Assembly (NCBI GenBank): GCA_944474755.1
Contig: OX104115.1
Location: 65,268,605-65,332,604 of the forward strand
Direction of reading: 5' to 3'
From: Limnoperna fortunei
Taxonomy: Eukaryota; Mollusca; Bivalvia; Mytilida; Modiolidae
Length of the DNA: 64,000 bases
Shown here: positions 10,881-23,436 of the stretch, piece after piece
Layout: every line of letters begins with the position of its first letter
Position numbering within the stretch: the stretch's first letter is position 1
The notes under the pieces: generated by a model
The model's input: only the letters and a program-made list of their open reading frames with translations
Told to the model about the DNA's origin: nothing
The model's database searches: none
Program-made: the position numbers and the translations under genes

Positions 10881-13800
10881 ACATACTCCTCCTCTATTTT
10901 ATTGCATCTCTACATACTCATCCCATGTTTGACTAAATCTATACATACTCTCCCCTGTTTTAATGCATCTGTACATATTCTCCTCTGTTTTAATGCATCT
11001 CTACATACTCTCCCCCTGTTTTAATGCATCTCCACATACTTTCCCCTGTTTTAATGCATCTCTACATACTCTCCCCCTGTTTTAATGCATCTCCACATAC
11101 TTTCCCCTGTTTTAATGCATCTCCACATACTCTCCCCTGTTTTAATGCATCTCCACATACTCTCCCCTGTTTTAATGCATCTCCACATACTCTCCCCTGT
11201 TTTAATGCATCTCCACATACTCTCCCCTGTTTTAATGCATCTCCACATACTCTCCCCTGTTTTAATGCATCACCACATACTCTCCCCTGTTTTAATGCAT
11301 CTCTACATACTCCCCCCCCTGTTTTAATGCATCTCCACATACTCTCCCCTGTTTTAATGCATCTCCACATACTCTCCCCTGTTTTAATGCATCTCCACAT
11401 ACTCTCCCCTGTTTTAATGCATCTCCACATACTCTCCCCTGTTTTAATGCATCTCCACATACTCTCCCCCTGTTTTAATGCATCTCCACATACTCTCCCC
11501 TGTTTTACTGCTTCTATACATACTCTCCCCTGTTTTAATGCATCTCCACATACTCTCCCCCTGTCTAAATGCATCTCTACATACTCTTCCCTGTGTTAAT
11601 GCATCTCTATATACTTTCACCTATTTTACTGAATTTCTACTTACTCTCCCCTGTTTAATGCATCTCTACATACTCTCCCCTGTTTTAATGCATCTCTACA
11701 TACTCTCCCCTGTTTTAATGCATTTCTTCATAATAATTTCCTGTTTTAATGCATCTCTACATACCCATCTCTGTTTTAATTTGTCTTTACATACCCTCCT
11801 TTCTTTGAATGCATCTCTACACACCCTCCCCTGTTTTAATTCATCACTACATGCTATCTCATGTTTTAATGCATCTCTACATACTCTCCCCTGTTTTACT
11901 GCATTTCTACATACTCTCCTGTGTTTAAATACATCTCTTCATACTCTCCCCTGTGTTAATGCATCGCTACATACCCTCCCCTGTTTTAATGCATCTCTAC
12001 ATACTCTCCCCGTGTTAATGCATCTCTACATATTCTCCCCTGTTTTACTGCATTTCTACATACTCTCCCCTGTTTTAATGCATTTCTTCATAATCATTTC
12101 CTGTTTTAATGCATCTCTACATACTCATCTCTGTTTTAATTTGTCTTTACATACCCTCCTTTCTTTGAATGCATCTCTACATACCCTCCCCTGTTTTAAT
12201 TCATCACTAAATGCTATCTCATGTTTTAATGCATCTCTACATACTCTCCCCGTGTTAATGCATCTCTACATATTCTCCCCTGTTTTACTGCATTTCTACA
12301 TACTCTCCTCTGTTTAAATACATCTCTTCATACTCTCCCCTGTGTTAATGCATCGCTACATATTCTCCCCTGTTTTACTGCATCTCTACATATTCTACCC
12401 TGTTTTAATGCATCTCTACATACTCATTTCCGTCACTCTCCCCTGTTTTAATGCATCTCTACATACCCTCCTCTGTTTTAATGCATCTTTACATACTCTC
12501 CTCTGTTTTACTGCATCTCTACATACTCATTTCCTGTTTTAATGCATCTCCACATTCTCTCCTCTGTTTTAATGCATCTCTACATAATCATTTCATGTTT
12601 TAATGCATCTCTACATACTCATCTCTGTTTTTTTATCTTTACATACCCTCCTTTCTTTGAATGCATCTCTACATAATCTTCCCTGTGTTAATGCATCGCT
12701 ACATACTCTCCCCTGTTTCACTGCATCTCTACATAATCATTTCCTGTTTTAATGCATCTCTACATACTCATCTCTGTTTTTCTTATCTTTACATACCCTC
12801 CTTTCTTTGAATGGATCTCTACATAATCTTCCCTGTGTTAATGCATCGCTACATACTCTCCCCTGTTTTACTGCATCTCTACATCATCATTTCCTGTTTT
12901 AATGCATCTCTACATACTCATTTCCTGTTTTAATGCATCTCCACATTCTCTCCTCTGTTTTAATGCATCCCTACATACTCATTTCCTGTTTTAATGCATC
13001 TCTACATACTCATTTCCTGTTTTAATGCATCTCTACATACTCATCTCTGTTTTTTTTATCTTTACATACCCTCCTTTCTTTGAATGCATCTCTACATAAT
13101 CTTCCCTGTGTTAATGCATCTCTACATACTCATTTCCTGTTTTAATGCATCTCTACATACTCATTTCCTGTTTTAATGCATCTCCACATTCTCTCCTCTG
13201 TTTTAATGCATTTCTGCATACTTATTACCTGTTTTAATGCATCTCTACATACTCATTTCCTGTTTTAATGCATCTCCACATACTCTCCCCCTGTTTTAAT
13301 GCATCTCTACATACTCTTCCCTGTGTTAATGCATCTCTATATACTTTCACCTATTTTACTGAATTTCTACTTACTCTCCCCTGTTTAATGCATCTCTACA
13401 TACTCTCCCCTGTTTTAATGCATCTCTACATACTCTCCCCTGTTTTAATGCATTTCTTCATAATAATTTCCTGTTTTAATGCATCTCTACATACCCATCT
13501 CTGTTTTAATTTGTCTTTACATACCCTCCTTTCTTTGAATGCATCTCTACACACCCTCCCCTGTTTTAATTCATCACTACATGCTATCTCATGTTTTAAT
13601 GCATCTCTACATACTCTCCCCTGTTTTACTGCATTTCTACATACTCTCCTGTGTTTAAATACATCTCTTCATACTCTCCCCTGTGTTAATGCATCGCTAC
13701 ATACCCTCCCCTGTTTTAATGCATCTCTACATACTCTCCCCGTGTTAATGCATCTCTACATATTCTCCCCTGTTTTACTGCATTTCTACATACTCTCCCC

Positions 13801-16800
13801 TGTTTTAATGCATTTCTTCATAATCATTTCCTGTTTTAATGCATCTCTACATACTCATCTCTGTTTTAATTTGTCTTTACAAACCCTCCTTTCTTTGAAT
13901 GCATCTCTACATACCCTCCCCTGTTTTAATTCATCACTAAATGCTATCTCATGTTTTAATGCATCTCTACATACTCTCCCCGTGTTAATGCATCTCTACA
14001 TATTCTCCCCTGTTTTACTGCATTTCTACATACTCTCCTCTGTTTAAATACATCTCTTCATACTCTCCCCTGTGTTAATGCATCGCTACATATTCTCCCC
14101 TGTTTTACTGCATCTCTACATATTCTACCCTGTTTTAATGCATCTCTACATACTCATTTCCGTCACTCTCCCCTGTTTTAATGCATCTCTACATACCCTC
14201 CTCTGTTTTAATGCATCTTTACATACTCTCCTCTGTTTTACTGCATCTCTACATACTCATTTCCTGTTTTAATGCATCTCCACATTCTCTCCTCTGTTTT
14301 AATGCATCTCTACATAATCATTTCATGTTTTAATGCATCTCTACATACTCATCTCTGTTTTTTTATCTTTACATACCCTCCTTTCTTTGAATGCATCTCT
14401 ACATAATCTTCCCTGTGTTAATGCATCGCTACATACTCTCCCCTGTTTTACTGCATCTCTACATAATCATTTCCTGTTTTAATGCATCTCTACATACTCA
14501 TCTCTGTTTTTCTTATCTTTACATACCCTCCTTTCTTTGAATGCATCTCTACATAATCTTCCCTGTGTTAATGCATCGCTACATACTCTCCCCTGTTTTA
14601 CTGCATCTCTACATCATCATTTCCTGTTTTAATGCATCTCTACATACTCATTTCCTGTTTTAATGCATCTCCACATTCTCTCCTCTGTTTTAATGCATCC
14701 CTACATACTCATTTCCTGTTTTAATGCATCTCTACATACTCATTTCCTGTTTTAATGCATCTCTACATACTCATCTCTGTTTTTTTTATCTTTACATACC
14801 CTCCTTTCTTTGAATGCATCTCTACATAATCTTCCCTGTGTTAATGCATCTCTACATACTCATTTCCTGTTTTAATGCATCTCTACATACTCATTTCCTG
14901 TTTTAATGCATCTCCACATTCTCTCCTCTGTTTTAATGCATTTCTGCATACTTATTTCCTGTTTTAATGCATCTCTACATACTCATTTCCTGTTTTAATG
15001 CATCTCTACATACTCATCTCTGTTTTTTTTATCTTTACATACCCTCCTTTCTTTGAATGCATCTCTACGTAATCTTCCCTGTTTTAATGCATCTCTTTAT
15101 ACTGGGCTCTGTTTTGCTGCATCTCTACATACCCTCCTCTGTTTTAATGCATCTCTACATTCTCTCCCCTGTTTTACTGCATCTCTACATACTCTATCTG
15201 TATTTATGCATCTTTACATACTCTCCCCTGTTTTTACATGTTTTAATGCATCTCTACATACTCATTTCCTGTTTTAATGCATCTCTACATACTCATTTCC
15301 TGTTTTAATGCATCTCTACATACTCATTTCCTGTTTTAATGCATCTCTACATAATCTTCCCTGTTTTAATGCATTTCTACATACTCATCTCTGTTTTTTT
15401 TTATCTTTACATACCCTCCTTTCTTTGAATGCATCTCTACATGCTCATCTCTGTTTTAATGCATCTCTACATACCCTCCTCTCTTTTAATGCATCTCTAC
15501 ATACTCTCCCCTGTTTTACTGCATCTCTACATAATCATTTCCTGTTTTAATGCATCTCTACATACTCATTTCCTGTTTTAATGCATCTCCACAGTCTCTC
15601 CTCTGTTTTAATGCATCTCTACATACTTATTTCCTGTTTTAATGCATCTCTACATACTCATTTCCTGTTTTAATGCATCTCCACATACCCTCCTCTCTTT
15701 TAATGCATCTCTACATACTCTCCCTTGTTTTACTGCATCTCTACATACTTATTTCCTGTTTTAATGCATCTCCACATTCTCTCCTCTGTTTTAATGCATC
15801 TCTACATACTCATCTCTGTTTTAATGCATCTCTACATACCCTCCTCTCTTTTAATGCATCTCTACATACTCTCCCTTGTTTTACTGCATCTCTACATAAT
15901 CATTTCCTGTTTTAATGCATCTCCACATTCTCTCCTCTGTTTTAATGCATCTCTACATACTTATTTCCTGTTTTAATGCATCTCCACATTCTCTCCTCTG
16001 TTTTAATGCATCTCTACATACTCTCCTCTGTTTTACTGCATCTCTACATAATCATTTCCTGTTTTAATGCATCTCTACATACTCATTTCCTGTTTTAATG
16101 CATCTCCACATTCTCTCCTCTGTTTTAATGCATCTCTTCATAATCATTTCCTGTTTTAATGCATCTCTACATACTCATCTCTGTTTTTGTTTTATCTTTA
16201 CATACCCTCCTTTCTTTGAATGCATCTCTACATACTCATCTCTGTTTTAATGCATCTCTACATACCCTCCTCTCTTTTAATGCATCTCTACATACTCTCC
16301 CCTGTTTTACTGCATCTCTACATAATCATTTCCTGTTTTAATGCATCTCTACATACCCATTTCCTGTTTTAATGCATCTCCACATTCTCTCCTCTGTTTT
16401 AATGCATCTCTACATACTTATTTCCTGTTTTAATGCATCTCTACATACTCATTTCCTGTTTTAATGCATCTCCACATTCTCTCCTCTGTTTTAATGCATT
16501 TCTACATACTCATTTCCTGTTTTAATGTATCTCTACATACTCATTTCTGTTTTTTTTTATCTTTACATACCCTCCTTTCTTTGAATGCATTTCTACATAA
16601 TCTTCCCTGTTTTAATGCATCTCTTTATACTGGGCTCTGTTTTGCTGCATCTCTACATACCCTCCTCTGTTTTAATGCATCTCTACATTCTCTCCCCTGT
16701 TTTACTGCATCTCTACATACTCTATCTGTATTTATGCATCTTTACATACTCTCCCCTGTTTTTACATGTTTTATGCATCTCTACACACTCTCCCTTGCTT

Positions 16801-17065
16801 TACTGCATCTATTCCTACTCCTACTCTCCCCTGTGTTGATGCATCTCTACATACCCTCCTCTGTTTTAATGCATCTCTACATACTCTCCCCTGTTTTAAT
16901 GCATCTCTACACACTCTCCCCTGTGTTAATGCATATCTATATGTTCCCCAATGTGTTTATGCATCTCAATATGCTCTCCCTGTTTTAATGCATTTATACA
17001 TACTCCCTTGTATTAACTGTATACCTCTACATACTCTCCCCGCTGCTTTTTATTCTATTTCTACA
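10881..17065. repeat. 30-bp minisatellite array
   Basis: The unit is TCTCCCCTGTTTTAATGC followed by ATCTCTACATAC, 30 bp. From about 11060 to 11580 the copies are nearly identical. From 11580 to 17065 they are diverged, with indels and variants such as CATTTCCTGTTTTAATG and CTTTCTTTGAATG. The period is ten codons and the unit lacks stops in several frames, so long meaningless ORFs appear on both strands. Confidence 0.97.
11531..14990. repeat. 1730-bp tandem duplication inside the minisatellite
   Basis: 11531-13260 is repeated at 13261-14990, offset exactly 1730 bp, with only a handful of substitutions (for example 12811/14541 region G versus C, and 13224/14954 A versus T). This segmental copy is much younger than the divergence among the 30-bp units it contains. 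Confidence 0.93.
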
Positions 17066-18290
17066 TACACCTCACCTGCTTTACATCATCGCAACTCACT
17101 TTGGTTCAACGTTTAATTTTAGAAAAACATTTTCTAGACCGCTCACTGCTTTTGACTACTTAACTACTTAAACAAGCGTTTGTTGTACCTAGGAAGTTCA
17201 ATGGTCGTCACCATGACTTAATTGATCGGTAATGGATCTTTATATACTCTACTCTGTTTTAATGCATCTCTAAATACAGTGCCCCTGTTTTACTGCATTT
17301 CTACATACTCTCCTCTGTTTTAATGCATCTCCACACACTCTCCCCTGTGTTGATGCATCTCTACATACCCTCCCCTGTTTTAATGCATCTCTACATACTC
17401 TCCCCTGTTTTAATGCATCTCTACACACTCTCCCCTGTGTTAATGCATCTCTATATGTTCCCCAATGTGTTAATGCAGCTCAATATGCTCTCCCTGTTTT
17501 AATGCATTTATACATACTCCCTTCTATTAACTGTATCTCTACATACTCTCCCCGCTGCTTTTTATTCTATTTCTACATACACCTCACCTGCTTAACATCA
17601 TCGCAACTCACTTTGGTTCAACGTTTAATTTTAGAAAAACATTTTCTAGACCGCTCACTGCTTTTGACTACTTAACCACTTAAACAAGCGTTTGTTGTAC
17701 CTAGGAAGTTCAATGGTCGTCACCATGACTTAATTGATCGGTAATGGATCTCTATATACTCTCCTCTGTTTTAATGCATCTCTAAATACAGTGCCCCTGT
17801 TTTACTGCATTTCTACATACTCTCCTCTGTTTTACTGCATCTCTACATACTCTCTCTGTTTTAATGCATCTCTACATATTCTCCCCTGTTTTACTGGATC
17901 TTTACATACTCCTCGCTGTTTTTATGCATCTCTACATACTCTCCTCTGTTTTAATGCCTCTCTTCATACTCTCCTCTGTTTTAATGCCTCTCTTCATACT
18001 CTCCTCTGTTTTAATGCCTCTCCTCTGTTTTAGTGCATCTCTATACATACTCTCTTCTATTTAACTGTATCTTTACATACTCTCCCCGCTTTTTATTCTA
18101 TTTATACATACACCTCCCCTACATCATCGCTACGCACTTTGGTTGAACGTTTAATTTTAATCAAAAAATGTTCTAGACCGCTCACTGCTGTTGACTACTT
18201 AACTACTCAAACAAGCGTTTGTTGTATCTAGGTTGATGTTATCTCTCCATAAGTTCAATGGACGTCACCATGACATTATTGATAGTTAAT
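17066..18290 (+). repeat. Composite blocks: minisatellite plus ~170-bp unique linker, three times
   Basis: A linker beginning in the CGCTGCTTTTTATTCTATTTC region is present at about 17040-17235, 17550-17746 and 18087-18290. It contains TTCTAGACCGCTCACTGCT, ACAAGCGTTTGTTGTA and a GTCACCATGAC end. The first two copies are ~511 bp apart and nearly identical. The third is diverged and runs on into the dispersed repeat at 18100-18600. 30-bp minisatellite units fill the space between linkers. Confidence 0.85.
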
Positions 18291-18600
18291 GTACATAAAT
18301 CTCTCAAATACGATCGGACATTCGCTAAGTCTTCTCTATTCATAGATTTGACTTTTTCCTAGACATGACAATGAGTAACTCGTTGGATGTCTAATTAGAA
18401 GCAGGAACAGCTTATTCTTCCGGAGCATCTGAATGCACCCATGTTTTTTTAGGTACGGGTTGTGTTTTGTGTATTTGCTTTTTGTTTCGCGTTAAATATG
18501 TTAGTCTATATCCCGGAATTTTCCATCATATTCGGCTCTTGTTGTTCGGTCGGTTTTCTTTGCTATTTTTCTTTCAACTCGATCACAATGATCGTATCTA
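18100..18600 (+). repeat. Dispersed repeat, copy A (inverted relative at 50560-51010)
   Basis: Shared in order with the reverse complement of 50560-51010: TCTAGACCG.TCACTGCTGTT, CTAGGTTGATGTTATCTCT, CTCAAATACGATC.GACATT, TTTGACTTTT.CCTAGACATG, GTGTCTAATTAGA-type block, and TTGTTCGGTCGGTTTTC. Identity is perhaps 70-75% by eye. The linkers at 17 kb are 5' fragments of the same family, so the minisatellite may have grown inside a copy of it. Confidence 0.75.
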
Positions 18601-18856
18601 AAACAAACAAATGGGAAAAGGAGAGTATGTCATAACCGCTGATTGTTTCTATTTAGCAATCCTGTGTGTTGGTCTAATAAAAAGCAGACTTCTGACACTA
18701 TGCATAGTCGTATTCTTGCGATTTTAATGCTGATTGATGAATTAAAATGGTCAAACGGGTACAAAATTTGGACTGCCAATTCAAAAATATGGAGCATGAA
18801 GTAGGACGAAGAATTAAGCCTTTGTAGAGGCTTAAATGAACCTACTTTTTACAAAT
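18601..18856. other. Gene-free stretch
   Basis: Nothing recognised. Confidence 0.4.
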
Positions 18857-19060
18857 CTATACAAGGGGTCTTTGTTTCCAAGGAGCGTGACACTCTCCAA
18901 ACACGTTACCCACTGAGTCCGCGTACAGGCATTCTATATAAAATGATCTGATACATTCACTTTTTCCATCCAGATTGCTTCTCCTATCCGTCACCTGGGG
19001 ACACGCTGGGCAGCTCTGTGGGTCGAGATCTGGGAATACTACCAATATTATCCCAGCCAT
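18857..19060 (-). CDS. Small Cys-containing ORF of unknown status
   Basis: From the first ATG (19060) this encodes 67 residues. A short hydrophobic start (MAGIILVVF) is followed by five cysteines (positions 17, 20, 36, 44, 57) and ends GECHAPWKQRPLV. The frame is open further upstream but without ATG. The last ~50 bp of coding sequence (GAGAGTGTCACGCTCCTTG and its left flank) recur at 30358, 55775 and 61838, two of those inside transposons. It may therefore be a repeat-derived ORF rather than a gene. No family recognised. Confidence 0.25.
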   Translation of the reverse strand: MAGIILVVFPDLDPQSCPACPQVTDRRSNLDGKSECIRSFYIECLYADSVGNVFGECHAPWKQRPLV

Positions 19061-19423
19061 TGTAAATATGTTTGTTAAATTACTGACATCGCGTTTAACA
19101 ACATACACGTTTTTCCGTAACTTGATATGAGCACAATTTAGTCCATTTAAATCAAAGTTTTCGTTTGCAATGGATTTACCTGGCAATATGTTGTACTTGT
19201 CACTTTTTACAGCTGTGCCAAATAAACAGAAATTGGTTTATAGATTTCCACAGAGGCACGATTTATTTATTTAAAAAATGTCAGAATGTTTTTCTTTCAT
19301 GTATGCTACGCAATATCCAGAGGTATTTGAGTTTAATTACACTTCAGTTTTAAATGCTGGCTTTTTATTGGTCAATAGTGTATTTTTTTACAGATTTCCT
19401 TATGTATACAGTATGCATGTGGA

Positions 19424-19528
19424 TTAGACCGATTTCGGCATCTCCGTGGTATTCGGAAAAAAATTGCGTGGTTTTTTGCTAAACAATTCGTATTTTTCTT
19501 CCCTAACGTGCTCAATCTCTTCCGACAT
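19424..19528 (-). CDS. Candidate 34-aa small ORF
   Basis: A short ATG-initiated frame rich in charged residues (begins MSEEIEHVREEKYELF, ends EMPKSV) lies in AT-rich DNA. Its codon content looks more protein-like than its surroundings. It has no family assignment and no visible splice continuation; it could be chance or a TE fragment. Confidence 0.15.
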   Translation of the reverse strand: MSEEIEHVREEKYELFSKKPRNFFPNTTEMPKSV

Positions 19529-21518
19529 TTTCAGTCATTTGAAGTTTATATGAAAAAAAACGAATAAAAAATTTATAGAAAATATTCGGTGTAATTAAAC
19601 AGATATATTATGCCGTGGAGGGATATTTTAAAAAAAAATACGAAAATTCCACTAGCGTAAAGACTGGGGAAATGTCACATCTCTCTAATTTAGGCAAGTA
19701 TCCCTACAGTTAAATATCATACTTGCATTGGGTGAGGAAGCGGATTAACCAAAAGAATACATGGCAATCCGTGTCAATAAGAATAGAGTCGAGAATGCCT
19801 TCCACCTAAGTTGAGCTTGAACTCGTAACCTTTAGTGTTACCGGTAATTTGGTGTTGATCAATATTAGATATCTAACTGCTTTTTTGATTATATTCATTA
19901 CTTTAATACAATATTTATAGAAATATTCTTATTAAGACGTTTAATATAAATATACCTAAACACAATGTACAGGTCTTTAATTGCCAAATCAATTGCCCAC
20001 GTTTTCCCAGACTGTCAGATCATCTAATGCTTTAGTCCATTCATTGTAAAACAGGCGTGAGTATGTATTTATAATGTTGTTCCTGTGTGACGTCGGCGTG
20101 TGTCGGTTCGGTTGCTGAACCATTTTGTCATTTGCTATATGTTTGAGACTGTGTCAGCCAAACTTATAATTGGTGGCTGTTTCCAGCGTCATTCTGAAGT
20201 CCGAACGGCCGATAAATTACATGAGTTGGATAAAATAATAAAAAAATGTAATTAAAAGTGTGCTGTTACCATGTCCTGCGTTTGTACCTTTTGCATTTTT
20301 ACACAAGAAAAACAATGCGTTGCAGTAAAATTTGATAGTTTGCTATTCATTTCATTCATGCCATGGCCATTCCTGCCAAAATTCAGTTTCAATAATTAAT
20401 GCATCTTGAATAATTTATGGTGTCTTCTCTAATTATACAACAAGAAATAGAGAAAAGGTATAAAGGAAAACTATTATAGCAAAGATTATCGAATAATAGA
20501 GAATGAGAAGGATGTGATGACGTTTGAGATTCAAAGATTCAAAAACCCTGTAAGCAATATCAGATGGGGGCACCAATGTAAACAATTTTTGTCTGTAACG
20601 CGTAAATCTGTACATACCGTTTGCTTAAAACTTTGAGCAATGTTCAGTTATTTCATAGCGCTAAAACACCCGACCTTTGGTAAAACCAATGCACAATCAT
20701 TCTTTATAAAGGCTAGAATATGTCCACAATAAAGCTTGAACACACAACTTTAATTTTGGCACGCCGGAAAACTATAGTAAATGTCTAATTATCTAAACAT
20801 TTGGCCACCAATCATAATACACGTATATATATATATACATTTTCTAACTATATGCATCTTTAAACAAACGCAATGTGTTTAGTATATTTGAGGATTTACT
20901 GTAATAAGACGAAACACACTCCCAGGCCCTTCCAACTGCTACCCGCACACCACTCTCTAAAAGTGGTGATTCTCATTATAATATAACATTGTCTTAAAGT
21001 AAATAACAGATTGATTATATTGGATATACAGTCCTAATATAAACGTTTCTCATTTTTCGGAAATACTGTACAGAGAATTGAATCCTTAAATTATAAAATA
21101 GTATTACTAACCCTCCCTATATATCTGTATACATGTACAATATTGGTCATAGGAAGTAATATGTTCATGTACAGTTACTTATAGCTGGTTGTATCTAATC
21201 TCAGTGTTCATAAAACCAAGCGTCTATCTTCAGGCAGAAACCAAAGTTATTTGTAACGGTTCCTAACCTCCGTAAAATAAGTATTTTAGGCTGTAAGCGT
21301 TAATTTTATATGTATGATCAATTCACAATACAAGCTTGTTTCTGTGATATTATGAAAGTTATCAGTAAGTTAAAAGCAGTTAATTGTGTTCATAACATAA
21401 CCATAGTAAAGGTACATATTAACTAAAACACAAACAACTTTGAATATACATCAATTAACAAATCACAATGTTAACTATTAAATATAAAATGTATGCATAA
21501 ATATATGAATTAACTACA
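19529..21518. other. Gene-free AT-rich stretch
   Basis: No gene, RNA or repeat array supported. A short (TA)n lies near 20826-20838. Confidence 0.45.
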
Positions 21519-22121
21519 GCAAGCTTATTAAGTATCGGATCGACAAACATGACGATACAGCATAAACAAAAAATAATATACAAGTCTAGAAGATTATGCA
21601 ACGATTCAAATGACGGTGTTTCTTGTCAAAAATTTAGACAAAGACTGACCAACGAATGGCCTTAGTCATTAAATGTCAATATAAATAAATGACGTAAACA
21701 AGTCATAACATATTGATCTTAAACTTTCTCAATCCAACTTAACCCAAAATAGTTGCTTCCCAGTCCGCCACCCGCGGACGTGCCGTGCTGTTACTTGGCT
21801 TTGCTAAAATATTCCAACAAGATGTAATCAAAATAACCAAGGTGACAAATTCATTATGCCAGACGCGCGTTTCGTCTACTCAAGACTCGTCAGTGGCGTT
21901 TAACTCTAAATGCTTAAAGTATTTTTTTTCATTTGGCGATGGAATAATATAAGTCCACTGGGATCGTGTAAATACACAATACAGGTAGTTCAAAGTATTA
22001 TATAAAAATTCTAAAGAATGTACCAACCAGCAAGCTTATTAAGTATCGGATCGACAAATATGACGATACAACATAATCAAAAATAATATACAAGTCTAGA
22101 AGATTATGCAACGATTCAAAT
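21519..22121 (-). repeat. Isolated inverted copy (~1.2 units) of the 510-bp hammerhead satellite
   Basis: The reverse complement matches the satellite at 23437-37213 throughout but with more substitutions and indels. The unit marker AAGCTTATTAAGTATCGGAT occurs at 21521 and 22032, 511 bp apart. The copy is therefore a full unit plus ~90 bp of a second. It is separated from the main array by ~1.3 kb and oppositely oriented. Confidence 0.92.
21856..21899 (-). ncRNA. Type I hammerhead ribozyme, diverged copy
   Basis: On the minus strand the core reads CTGACGA, then stem II GTCT-TGAGT-AGAC, then GAAA, short stem III, then GTC cleavage triplet. All conserved core positions are kept; position 7 is the variable base (C instead of T). 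The stem I outer pair is weakened (one C/A mismatch), leaving four inner pairs plus one outer. Predicted cleavage is after the C of GTC. Confidence 0.85.
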
Positions 22122-23147
22122 ATTTAGACATTGTTATTACATTTCAGTTTTTACGCAGTCGTTTTAAATCTTTCTCAATACAAAGGTGCATATAAACATT
22201 TTAAGTATTTAATTATACAACAACCGACTGAAATCGCTTTATGTCGGCGAGGTTTGGTTTATACATGTAAAATTAACACGCTTATACTTAAAAAAATTCC
22301 AAAAAAAAATTCTAAAGATGTTTTGTACTATTTTTTTATATTTGACGACTAGTAGAAATTAATATTATAAATTATGATTATTATATTGAGTCTGTTTCCT
22401 ACTGTGTACATCTATATTTAATTGCATTACTTCAAAACGCTACTCTAGGCAACTTTGTTATCAATTATTATGCAGCTTTTGTTAGATTCTATACGAATTA
22501 AATTATCATTGATAAATGTACCTGTGTATATCATTTATGCAGGCATATTCTTTTAAATTTGTCAGCTTTTGCAACCGTATTGTTTTTAAAGAAAATGTTG
22601 TCAAAATACTAAGATTATAATTCTACAGAAACGGTAATAGATGGCATTTTTATTTCAAGTATAGTTCTTAGTAATGTTTAAATGAATATAACTGCAACAG
22701 TTACTCATATTAAAGTGATCTTTGTCGATTAAGTTTATATCTAACAATTATTCGTTACAGGGACTGTTAATTTTTCGTTAATTTGTATGAACACGAATAT
22801 AATCATTTGCATAGTGCATTTGGTTCAAGGTTGCTTCCAAAAGGTGTAAGGTGTTCCAATGGTTATAAACGATTTTACATGTCGGGTTGACATATAAGGC
22901 CATTTAATAACACAAAAATGTTTTGTTAATATTGAGCCCGTAGGAGACCCAGTCATTTTATGTTTATCTGTACAGGTTATTTTTTAAACATGGTTTTTAA
23001 ATGTCTCGTTTTTGTCAAATCTAACATGTGCAATAATAAAATATATTCCCCAAGTAATTACTTATCCACAAACAGGTACAATGTGTACTAGATAAATATT
23101 AAGTTTGCATTCGTCTTATCAGCGCATTCTTTCGAGATGGCGCAAAA

Positions 23148-23185
<38 letters not shown>

Positions 23186-23324
23186 GTCTAAGTATTGTGA
23201 CAACCATATAAAATATGTATCCAGCGGATTTCTGAAACATCAGAAATACAGGGTTAATATCAAATAGTTATATATACGTCTACAAATTAAGCCCAACACT
23301 GTTTGGATTAGATTTTTAACACTG
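22122..23324. other. Gene-free AT-rich stretch
   Basis: No gene supported. It contains a (TA)17 microsatellite at 23149-23182. Confidence 0.45.
23149..23182. repeat. (TA)17 microsatellite
   Basis: Uninterrupted TA dinucleotides. Confidence 0.97.
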
Positions 23325-23436
23325 TCAAATTTTTGCTCATCCTCAGCGGGATTCGAACTCACACCGTTGTGACACTGTGGCACCAATTCGCCTGCACTAT
23401 GTCCAGCGGTCTAGACCCCTCGGCCAAATCCGCTAT
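23325..23436 (-). mobile_element. tRNA-derived SINE head abutting the satellite array
   Basis: On the minus strand an A-box-like TGGCCGAGGGGTCTAGACC lies ~65 nt before a B-box-like GAGTTCGAATCCC, with a long variable region as in type II (Ser/Leu) tRNAs. The acceptor ends do not pair as a functional tRNA would, so a tRNA-derived SINE head is likelier than a gene. Its 5' end lies directly against the first satellite unit (CGCGGCTGGCG from 23437). Confidence 0.55.

Noticed and set aside
11024..12317. Long ORFs (up to 279 codons) of repeated CFNASLHTLP-type peptides
   Set aside because: They follow from the 30-bp period. Several frames on both strands are open, frames jump at every indel, and no start or splice context is consistent.
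10881..17065. CRISPR-like regular array
   Set aside because: The 30-bp units are directly contiguous with no unique spacers, and the sequence is clearly eukaryotic.
23340..23430. A tRNA-Ser/Leu gene on the minus strand
   Set aside because: A- and B-box-like sequences are present, but acceptor stem pairing and anticodon arm are not convincing; a tRNA-derived SINE head fits better.
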